Below, piece after piece: positions 8,863 through 14,777 of a stretch of 43,018 nucleotides of DNA. The first letter of the stretch is position 1, and each line of letters opens with the position of its first letter. A program made the translations under genes and the position numbers. The notes beneath the pieces were generated by a model. That model was not told where the DNA came from. It worked only from the letters and a program-made list of their open reading frames with translations, and did not search any database. This stretch comes from CAZHGD01 sp964531735 (lineage in GTDB: Bacteria; Armatimonadota; UBA10988): positions 1 through 43,018 of the forward strand of contig CAZHGD010000050.1 of the NCBI GenBank assembly GCA_964531735.1. The letters are read 5' to 3'.

Positions 8863-9141
8863 ATGGCAGCAGCGAAGACAGAGCGGCTAGACGCGAGACT
8901 GACGGTCGAGCAGAAGGACACACTGACGGCAGCAGCGGCACTGGTAGGTGGAACAGTGGCGGGGTTCGTCGTGCAGGCAGCCATGGAAGCGGCGCAGGAG
9001 CTGCTGGCGCGGCAGCAATTGCTGGTCCTCAGCGAACGCGACAGCCGCGCCATGGCCGAAGCGTTGGCCAACCCACCAGAGCCGAATGAGGCGCTGTTGC
9101 GGGCGGCGGCGGACTACCGCCGAGCCGTGAACGCCGAATGA
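8863..9141 (+). CDS. TacA-like (DUF1778) ribbon-helix-helix antitoxin
   Basis: A 92-residue antitoxin. The N-terminal ~50 residues (ERLDARLTVEQKDTLTAAAA, ending in an AMEAAQELL helix) match the ribbon-helix-helix DNA-binding domain of DUF1778/TacA proteins. The C-terminal ~40 residues (SRAMAEALANPPEPNEAL) match the segment that wraps around and inhibits the acetyltransferase toxin. AGGTGAG precedes the start by 6 nt. Its TGA overlaps the ATG of the toxin gene (ATGA at 9138-9141), so the two are translationally coupled. The palindrome at 8823-8843 is the likely operator. Confidence 0.88.
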   Translation: MAAAKTERLDARLTVEQKDTLTAAAALVGGTVAGFVVQAAMEAAQELLARQQLLVLSERDSRAMAEALANPPEPNEALLRAAADYRRAVNAE

Positions 9142-9656
9142 CGCCGTACTACACGACGGCACTCCGAGCGGAGCACGACCGCACGTCGTTCGAGTGCGGC
9201 AGTGCGCCGCTGGACGCCTATCTGAGGCAGTATGCACGGCAAGACCGAGACCGGTCGATGGCGCAGGTCTATGTCCGTTGTGCTCCAGATGGCGTCCAGG
9301 TGGTGGGCTACTACACGCTGTGTGCGTTCGCGGTGGTCCGCACCGACTTGCCGCCTGGAGTGGCCAACAAGCTGGGGCGGCACGAACTCGTGCCGTCGGT
9401 GCTGCTGGGCCGCCTGGCGACGGACCGGCGCTGGCAAGGCCAGGGCCTGGGACGCGCATTGCTGATCGATGCACTACGGAGGGCGTTCGAGGCCTCGCAG
9501 ACCGCCGCGGCGGCTCTGGTGCTGATGCACGCCAAGGATGGCGCCGCTGGTTTCTACGCGCGCTTCGGCTTCGCCGCGCTGCTCGACGAGCCCAACTACC
9601 TGTACCAGCCGATGGCCAGCGTGCGCAAGATTATCGCCGCGACCGAGAACAGATGA
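9138..9656 (+). CDS. TacT-like GNAT acetyltransferase toxin
   Basis: A 172-residue GNAT-fold enzyme. Characterised TacT/AtaT-family toxins acetylate the amino group of aminoacyl-tRNAs and block translation. The N-terminus has the family pattern FECGSAPLDAYLRQYA. The acetyl-CoA loop is DRRWQGQGLGRALL (residues ~95-108), and the C-terminal FYARFGFAALLDEPNYLYQP carries the conserved Tyr/Phe region. It is coupled to the antitoxin by a 4-nt overlap and is full length without frameshifts, so the pair looks intact. It ends 4 nt from the convergent small membrane gene. Confidence 0.9.
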   Translation: MTPYYTTALRAEHDRTSFECGSAPLDAYLRQYARQDRDRSMAQVYVRCAPDGVQVVGYYTLCAFAVVRTDLPPGVANKLGRHELVPSVLLGRLATDRRWQGQGLGRALLIDALRRAFEASQTAAAALVLMHAKDGAAGFYARFGFAALLDEPNYLYQPMASVRKIIAATENR

Positions 9657-9660
9657 GCGG

Positions 9661-9912
9661 TCAGCGGCGCCGCCACAGGTAGACTACGAACGCCCACAGC
9701 CCGGCGAAGCGGTACTCGTCATCCACATAGTGCTCGATGACATAGAACGCGTAGTAGTAGAACCGGCAGCAGCAGATCACGCCGACGGCCAGCAGGAACG
9801 CCGTGCGCAGGTCGGGGTGATCGAGCAGGATGCCCGCGGAGGCCATCAGCCCGGCGAGCAGGAACAGCCAGCCCTTGGCGTGAATCCAACGCGGGTCGGT
9901 CAGGTCGCGCAT
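9661..9912 (-). CDS. Small two-helix membrane protein, intact copy
   Basis: An 83-residue protein with two hydrophobic segments, KGWLFLLAGLMASAGILL and TAFLLAVGVICCCRFYYYAF, and a basic LWRRR end. Family unknown. The start at 9912 is supported by GGAG upstream and because similarity to the decayed copy at 11756-11927 begins near this ATG. A longer reading from 9957 is less likely. It lies 50 nt downstream of the TIR gene on the same strand and could be a third gene of the HEPN-TIR operon. The toxin gene converges on it with only 4 nt between them. Confidence 0.6.
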   Translation of the reverse strand: MRDLTDPRWIHAKGWLFLLAGLMASAGILLDHPDLRTAFLLAVGVICCCRFYYYAFYVIEHYVDDEYRFAGLWAFVVYLWRRR

Positions 9913-9962
9913 CGGTGGCTCCGGTTCGGACTTACCCCGAGGGCGACCACGCCACACTCGTT

Positions 9963-10931
9963 CTACCGAAGCAATCGCTTCAGAGACGGTGAGGGATGAT
10001 GGATGATTCGTTCGCCGCCGGAGACGATCTCGGCTCGAAGGTGCCCTTCGCTCGCCAGGATGTCGATGATCTGGATCACCACCGAGTGCGGTTCACCAAC
10101 ATGCTCTGCCATAGCGAATGAACTCTCGCACCCATCGTTGACCACAGCAGCGGCGACGCGCCGCTTCAGTCCGGCGTAGTCCTCTCGGTAGGCACTGAAA
10201 TAGCAGGCTGAGCCAGAAGGGAGCAAGCGCACGAAGGCAGGCTCTCTCTGACCCCCAACGTGCTGCAATTCGACCAACCCTTGCTGCTCGAACACCTCCA
10301 GCGCCTCGTAGACAGCTTCGGCCGAGAGACCGAACTCCTGAGCTTGCGCGACCACAGGCTCAGGGGGCAGTAACGAATACTCAGCAATGGCGGCCAGCCC
10401 GAGAGCCTTGAGCACCAAGCTGTCCTCGCGCGCAAAGCCCTCGATGTTCGTAGCATCAGCCAGCACGTAGGCCGGTGGTGCCCCGAGTGGTGGCTTCTCC
10501 GGCGAACCGTAGATGGCACGTAGAATGCGGTCGAACTCGCTGTCGTAGTTGCTCAGCTCGGAAATGCGCTGCCACAGCGTGTCTCGTAGGGCTTCCGGTA
10601 TGCGGTCGTCTTGGATCTCGAAGACGATAGGGATCAGCCGGGTGCTGTCCTCAATCTGCCGAACGACGCCGACGTCCAGCTCTTTCTGCACCCACGGTTT
10701 GTCGATGCTGTTCGCGGTCAGCACGACAACGAACACATCCGCTTGGCCGATGCCGTGGGTGAAGATGCGCTGCACGAGCTTGTCGCCGGGCCGCAGCTCC
10801 CACTCGTCGAGCCACGCCTCTACGCCATTCTGACGGAGCCGTTCGGCGAAGCCACGGACGAACCGGTCTTTGTCTTCGCTGGCGTGGCTGATGAAGACCC
10901 GTGGCGCTCGGATCTCCTGTTGATCACCCAT
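9963..10931 (-). CDS. TIR-domain protein with C-terminal winged-helix-like region
   Basis: A 322-residue protein. Residues ~9-140 are a TIR domain: strand A RVFISHASEDKDR, the BB-loop region AWLDEWELRPGDKL, DVFVVVLTANSIDKPW, then the helix carrying the candidate catalytic Glu (WVQKELD, E84). Bacterial TIR domains commonly cleave NAD+ or make cyclic ADP-ribose-type signals, but whether this one does is inferred. Residues ~165-320 look mostly helical with a winged-helix-like section (LSAEAVYEALEVFEQQGLVE followed by a strand/turn) that could be a DNA-binding or regulatory module. It starts 15 nt after the HEPN gene on the same strand, so the two are almost certainly co-transcribed. No membrane segment. 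Defence by NAD+ depletion is the leading hypothesis. Confidence 0.85.
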   Translation of the reverse strand: MGDQQEIRAPRVFISHASEDKDRFVRGFAERLRQNGVEAWLDEWELRPGDKLVQRIFTHGIGQADVFVVVLTANSIDKPWVQKELDVGVVRQIEDSTRLIPIVFEIQDDRIPEALRDTLWQRISELSNYDSEFDRILRAIYGSPEKPPLGAPPAYVLADATNIEGFAREDSLVLKALGLAAIAEYSLLPPEPVVAQAQEFGLSAEAVYEALEVFEQQGLVELQHVGGQREPAFVRLLPSGSACYFSAYREDYAGLKRRVAAAVVNDGCESSFAMAEHVGEPHSVVIQIIDILASEGHLRAEIVSGGERIIHHPSPSLKRLLR

Positions 10932-10946
10932 CTTGCCCCCTGTCTG

Positions 10947-11609
10947 TCAGGTCAGGTGCTTGACGAGGAAGTCCCTGACGCCCTCAACCATCCGCCGAAC
11001 ATCGCCGGAATCTACTTCGCTCGGGTCCTTGAAGTCCCCGTGATCAACCTGATTGCGCAGCTTGCCCCACGCCTCGACTTGGCCGTGCTGTGGCTTGCCG
11101 TAGATGTTGGCCTTGTAGAGTTCGACGTTGAGCTTCGAGATGCTGCTCGGTGGCTGCCAAGCGACGCCGTGCTTGGCGCAGAGCTTCCGCAAGGCGTCCT
11201 CCAGCACCGCGCCCGCCAGCGCCGCGGCCGGGAGGTGGTGGTTGCCGTTGCTCAACAGATACTCCGCCTGTGCGAGCAGGTCGCCAAAGACCTCCGCGGC
11301 AGCAATCTCGCTCACCCTAACGAAGAGCCCGGCCTTCAGGTCCGCGACGGCGGCGAGCAGGATCCCTTGGCAGTAGGGCACAGGTTCAGCCCAGCCATTG
11401 TAGCGATCCGCCTGACGTTTGAAGGCGACGTAGTGGTCGCTCTGTTCGCCGAAGGTCAAGCGAAGTGCGTGCAACCCAGAAACAGCCCAGGTGCTGAAGA
11501 CCTCGGCATCAACCACTTCGGCGTAGTCGCGGACTTCCACGGCGGACGCGACCAGCTTCCCCTGCTCCACGAGCCGCTCGAGCCTTGCCCGGTAGTCGTC
11601 TAGGCGCAT
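10947..11609 (-). CDS. HEPN-type protein with R-x4-H motif, partner of the TIR gene
   Basis: A 220-residue mostly helical protein without signal peptide. The C-terminal half resembles the HEPN superfamily: a long helix LPAAALAGAVLEDALRKLCA, a linker, then KLRNQVDHGDF, in which R185 and H190 form the R-x4-H motif of HEPN ribonucleases, followed by a final helix (VRRMVEGVRDFLVKHL). The N-terminal half (YRARLERLVEQGKLVASAVE) is not recognised. HEPN proteins often cut RNA in abortive infection, CRISPR and toxin-antitoxin systems. The start at 11609 is chosen for its GGAGG ribosome-binding site and because a strong promoter ends 24 nt upstream of it; a longer reading from 11759 would begin upstream of that promoter. 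First gene of the HEPN-TIR operon. Confidence 0.7.
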   Translation of the reverse strand: MRLDDYRARLERLVEQGKLVASAVEVRDYAEVVDAEVFSTWAVSGLHALRLTFGEQSDHYVAFKRQADRYNGWAEPVPYCQGILLAAVADLKAGLFVRVSEIAAAEVFGDLLAQAEYLLSNGNHHLPAAALAGAVLEDALRKLCAKHGVAWQPPSSISKLNVELYKANIYGKPQHGQVEAWGKLRNQVDHGDFKDPSEVDSGDVRRMVEGVRDFLVKHLT

Positions 11610-11639
11610 AGCCACCTCCCTGCGTTCTGGGTGCGCACA

Positions 11640-11668
11640 AGTATAGCGACAGCATCCGCTGGATACAA
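11640..11668 (-). promoter_or_regulatory. Sigma70-type promoter of the HEPN-TIR operon
   Basis: On the minus strand: TTGTAT (-35; plus 11663-11668), 17-nt spacer, TATACT (-10; plus 11640-11645). The predicted start near 11633 leaves a ~24-nt leader before the HEPN ATG at 11609. This is one of the closest-to-consensus promoters in the window, suggesting the pair is transcribed as an autonomous unit. Confidence 0.7.
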
Positions 11669-11755
11669 AAGGCGGCGGCCCGGTGGGCTCAGGACGACGC
11701 CTGCGCGGTGTAGTCGCGTGGCCTGCGAAGGAGTATATGAGTACGACTGTTGGGG

Positions 11756-11927
11756 ACATGGAGCACGTAGTAGTAGAACCGGCAGAAGCAGACCACGCCG
11801 ACGGCCAGCTGGAACGCCGTGCGGGCGTCGGGGTGCTCCATCAGGATGCCTGCCGAGGCCGTCAGCCCGGCCAGCAGAACAGCCAGCCCTTGGAGTGGGT
11901 CCAACGCGGGTCGGTCAGGTCGCGCAT
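11756..11927 (-). pseudogene. Frameshifted and truncated second copy of the small membrane protein gene
   Basis: About 170 nt are roughly 90% identical by eye to 9740-9912, in the same orientation. The ATG (11925-11927) and start MRDLTDPRW are kept. A missing base near 11876-11878 shifts the frame and gives an early stop; the rest is recognisable in another frame (TASAGILMEHPDARTAFQ, then FCRFYYY). Similarity stops near 11756, so the last ~30 codons of the intact copy are missing. It sits just upstream of the HEPN promoter. The pair of copies therefore brackets the HEPN and TIR genes as direct repeats. Confidence 0.75.
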
Positions 11928-11994
11928 CGGTCGCTCGGGGCGCCACGATGGCGCCATACCCGCCGCCGGGGCACGGCACACCTCGGGCCGGTGC

Positions 11995-12061
11995 GTTTGT
12001 GTCCCACCGGTGCACCACAAACTGCTTTGTGTCTCACGATTCGCGAAATGTGAGACACAAA
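11995..12061. repeat. Two adjacent inverted repeats ending in TTTGTG/CACAAA
   Basis: The second is nearly perfect: TTTGTGTCTCAC (12026-12037) pairs with GTGAGACACAAA (12050-12061), and the 12-nt centre itself contains the palindrome TTCGCGAA (12040-12047). The first, 11995-12022, has 7-nt arms GTTTGTG/CACAAAC around a CACCGGTG core. They could be operators, hairpins or a repetitive element. No complete gene lies within 300 nt on either side. Confidence 0.6.
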
Positions 12062-12148
12062 CGCCCGGCGCTGCGCCGCCTTGGCGGGTGCCGCCACCCC
12101 GGCGGGGTGTGTCGATGCGCTAAGCAGCCTGCCGGTGATGTTGTCCCG

Positions 12149-12261
12149 TAGGGGCGACCCTTGGGTCGCCCGGCTGCGGGCCACCAAGCGCCAACCGGGC
12201 AGTGACAGGGCGGGCACCAAGCCCCGTCCCTACCGGACAGGATCTCCGAGCGGCTACCTAG
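12149..12261. repeat. Palindromic intergenic repeat cluster including copy 2 of the 53-nt dispersed repeat
   Basis: It starts with CCGTAGGGGCGACCC, whose GGGCGACCC/GGGTCGCCC arms form a hairpin around a TT centre. It ends with the 53-nt repeat at 12209-12261 that matches the window start. The outer ends (CCCGTAGGGGCG and the complement of CGTCCCTACCGG) are imperfect inverted repeats, so the whole may be a small non-autonomous element. Together with 11995-12061 it fills the ~420 nt between the decayed membrane gene and the next gene; I see no credible ORF there. Confidence 0.65.
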
Positions 12262-12345
12262 ACGTATCCCCGTGATGTGTCGATTGGACGTGCCGAGATT
12301 CGACACGTCCCCCTCCCCAGCCCTGCGGTGCCTCCTGCAGGTCGG

Positions 12346-13308
12346 CTACAGCAGCCGCCGGACCGCCGCCAGTGCCGCCGTCTCCGCCGCGCCGGCGCGG
12401 TCGATCAGGTCCGCCGCCGCGTCGCTCTGCAGCATCTCGGGCCAGTCGCGTCGGTCGTGCTCGAAGGGGTCGAGCACCAGGGCCTCGGCCAGCGCGTCGC
12501 GCACGGTGGCGTAATGGTGCGTCGCCTCGGCCAGCAGGCTGCGGTCGAGTGACGGCACCCGTTCGGCCACCTGCTGGAGGAACAGCACCGCCATGGCGCG
12601 GCACTCGTGCCAGACTTCCAGGTTGTAGCTGTGGCCGTAGCCGGGTTGGGCCGTGCCTTGCCGCAGCGCCTGCGACCAGGTGGCGAAGGCCGCCGGGCCG
12701 GTGCGGAAGCCCTCGAAGACCAGGTCGGCCGGGTCGTCGGCCAGTCGCAGCGCCGCGGCCAGCGCTTGTCGGACGGTCTGGTCGTCGCCGGCGGCCGGGC
12801 ACCGCTCCACCGCGTAGACCTGCAACACCTGCACGTCGCTCGTGCCCAACTCCTGCCACGGCCGCGGGCCGCCCACGTCGTCGGCCGTCCAGCCGGAGTA
12901 GTAGTAGCCGACCTCGTCGTAGCCGTTGATCACGTGGTAGTCGGGGATGTAGGCGCAGAGTTCCCAGCCGAAGCAGGGGTGGCCCGCGTCGAGGTGTCGG
13001 CGAGTGAAGTCCCAGGCGGCCTGCTGGTACTCGGCGAAGCGGTCACCGGCGGCCTGGCGCTCGATGTTGACGCCTTCGGTGATCCGGTAGCCCAGGTTCG
13101 GCGCCAACGGGTGGATCAGCGCCTGATGACCCCAGCACGTCGGCCCGGCCGGCCCGACGTCGCTGTAGGCGTTGACGACGAAAGCATGCCCGGTGCCGCC
13201 ATAGAGCCACGGCCAGTCGATGGCGACGCCGAGGTAGGCGAGGCAGCCTTTGGCGCAGCCCAACTGCGCCACCCAGCGCTGATGCCAGCGCAACCCAGCC
13301 AGTCGCAT
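12346..13308 (-). CDS. Hypothetical protein, possible papain-like fold
   Basis: A 320-residue protein I cannot place firmly. The first ~170 residues suggest a cysteine-peptidase-like or BtrH-like fold: GCAKGCLAYLGVAIDWPW with candidate Cys residues, GTGHAFVVNAYSD, and HVINGYDEVGYYYSGW, which resembles the His/Asp end of papain-like domains. The C-terminal half is helical (ALAAALRLADDPADL, LLAEATHHYATVRDALAEAL). No signal peptide or membrane helix. ATG 13308 is preferred over an upstream GTG because of GGAG 8 nt before it. It lies 72 nt after the DinB-like gene on the same strand. Catalysis is unproven. Confidence 0.6.
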   Translation of the reverse strand: MRLAGLRWHQRWVAQLGCAKGCLAYLGVAIDWPWLYGGTGHAFVVNAYSDVGPAGPTCWGHQALIHPLAPNLGYRITEGVNIERQAAGDRFAEYQQAAWDFTRRHLDAGHPCFGWELCAYIPDYHVINGYDEVGYYYSGWTADDVGGPRPWQELGTSDVQVLQVYAVERCPAAGDDQTVRQALAAALRLADDPADLVFEGFRTGPAAFATWSQALRQGTAQPGYGHSYNLEVWHECRAMAVLFLQQVAERVPSLDRSLLAEATHHYATVRDALAEALVLDPFEHDRRDWPEMLQSDAAADLIDRAGAAETAALAAVRRLL

Positions 13309-13380
13309 CGGCCCCACTCCAGGCCCGGCGGCGACCGCTTCGCCGCCGGGCCGCCGACTCCTGCGACCGGCGTCGCGCGC

Positions 13381-13872
13381 TCAGTCGTCGGGTGAGTGAT
13401 TGGTCAGAATGCGGTAGTAGACCCGCATCATGCCAAAGTGCGCGGCGTCGTGCAGCGGCGCGGCCGAGACGGCTTGCCAGACGAACTCCATCTTGAGCGT
13501 CGGGGCCGCGGGCGTGAACGGCACCGCCAGCGGCGCGGTCGGGTCGAGGCCGGGGATGGTGGCGGCCAGGTGCGCGGTGGACGCCTCCAGCGCCGTCGCC
13601 AGGTCCGACCAGCTCGGTGTGCCGGCGTCGAAGTTGTAGATCGTCGTGCCCGGCCCGAAGTAGCGCAGCCACTCCTCCGGGTACGACACGGGCACACCCG
13701 ACAGCCCGACGGCGACGCGCTCGGTGACGGTGACGACGTGGCCGAGTTGCCACCGCAGGCTGTTGCGGCAGTTCGGCGGCACGTCGTCAGCCACGGCGGC
13801 CGGGGTCTTGGCCACCAGCCCACTGAGGCGCCCGCGGATGAAGCGGATCGGCGCGACAAAGTCCTGTTCCAT
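13381..13872 (-). CDS. DinB/YfiT-like four-helix metal-binding protein
   Basis: A 163-residue protein resembling the DinB superfamily, soluble four-helix bundles with a three-His metal site and often thiol-transferase relatives. Candidate ligands are His in RWQLGHVVTVTE (N-terminal third) and the H-x3-H pair in APLHDAAHFGMMRVYYR (C-terminal). The start at 13872 is chosen for AAGGAG at good spacing; the longer reading from 13992 adds an unlikely tail. It is between the methyltransferase and the papain-like gene, probably in the same transcription unit. The specific reaction is unknown. Confidence 0.75.
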   Translation of the reverse strand: MEQDFVAPIRFIRGRLSGLVAKTPAAVADDVPPNCRNSLRWQLGHVVTVTERVAVGLSGVPVSYPEEWLRYFGPGTTIYNFDAGTPSWSDLATALEASTAHLAATIPGLDPTAPLAVPFTPAAPTLKMEFVWQAVSAAPLHDAAHFGMMRVYYRILTNHSPDD

Positions 13873-14003
13873 GGCGGCTCCTTCGCTGACCGTACCCATT
13901 ATGGTCACTCGTCGCGGTCGCGGCAGTGTGACCAGCGCGGTCGATGCGCCGACCTCGCCGAAGCGGTCGACGCCGCGCGGGCACGCGGGCACGGCCCGTC
14001 ACT

Positions 14004-14759
14004 TCAGGGCTTGACGGCTCGCGTGGCGAAGTAGCAGGGCATCAGCCGGCCGGCCGGGCCCTGGTCGCGGTCCTCGTACCAGCCGCAGAGCAGCAGCCCG
14101 GCCTCGAGCTGGCCGCCGACGAGGTCCTCGGTGGTGTGGCTGAACTCGATGGGTCGGTCGGCGTAGATGCGGTGGCGCTCCTCGTCGCTCAGCCGGGTGG
14201 CGTCGTGCGGTAGCGGGTGGCGCGCCACCAGGCCGGCTTCGTCCTCCCAGTTGTCGAAGACGTAGAGATCGGGGTTCATGAAGCCGGCCAGCAGCACGCC
14301 GCCGGGCCGCAGCACGCGCGCCGCCTCGTGCCAGACCGGCCGCACCTCCGGCACGAACACGTTCGACACCGGGTGGAAGACCAAGTCGAACGACCCGTCG
14401 GCGAAGGCCGACAGGTCGCGCATATCGCCCTCGACGGTGCGGATGCGCAGCCCGTCGCGTTCGGCGACCCGGCGGTCCTGCTCGAGTTGCCGTGGCGAGT
14501 TGTCGTAGACCGTCACCGTGGCACCGGCGGCGGCCAGCACCGGGCCTTGCTGGCCACCGCCCGAGGCCAGGCACAGCACCTCGCACCCAACCAACGGCGG
14601 GAACCACTCGCGCGGCACCGGCCGCGTCTCGGTGAGCACCACCGACCACTCGCCACGGCGCGCCGCGGCGATGACCTCGGGGCCGACCGGTATGGTCCAG
14701 GGGTTGCCCGCGGCGACCTGGGCGTCCCAGGCGGCGCGGTTGTAGCTGCGGACGTCCAT
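14004..14759 (-). CDS. Class I SAM-dependent methyltransferase
   Basis: A 251-residue cytosolic methyltransferase. Motif I is CLASGGGQQGPVLAAAGATV (residues ~62-81), followed by the acidic ribose-binding YDNSPRQLEQD, motif II in EGDMRDLSAFADGSFDLVF, and motif III VLRPGGVLLAGF. The N-terminus SYNRAAWDAQVAAGNPW is typical of a large uncharacterised small-molecule methyltransferase group. ATG 14759 follows GAGGAG by 8 nt and lies 18 nt after the Gly-rich secreted protein gene, suggesting coupling. The substrate is unknown. Confidence 0.9.
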   Translation of the reverse strand: MDVRSYNRAAWDAQVAAGNPWTIPVGPEVIAAARRGEWSVVLTETRPVPREWFPPLVGCEVLCLASGGGQQGPVLAAAGATVTVYDNSPRQLEQDRRVAERDGLRIRTVEGDMRDLSAFADGSFDLVFHPVSNVFVPEVRPVWHEAARVLRPGGVLLAGFMNPDLYVFDNWEDEAGLVARHPLPHDATRLSDEERHRIYADRPIEFSHTTEDLVGGQLEAGLLLCGWYEDRDQGPAGRLMPCYFATRAVKP

Positions 14760-14777
14760 GGTGGTGCTCCTCGACGG

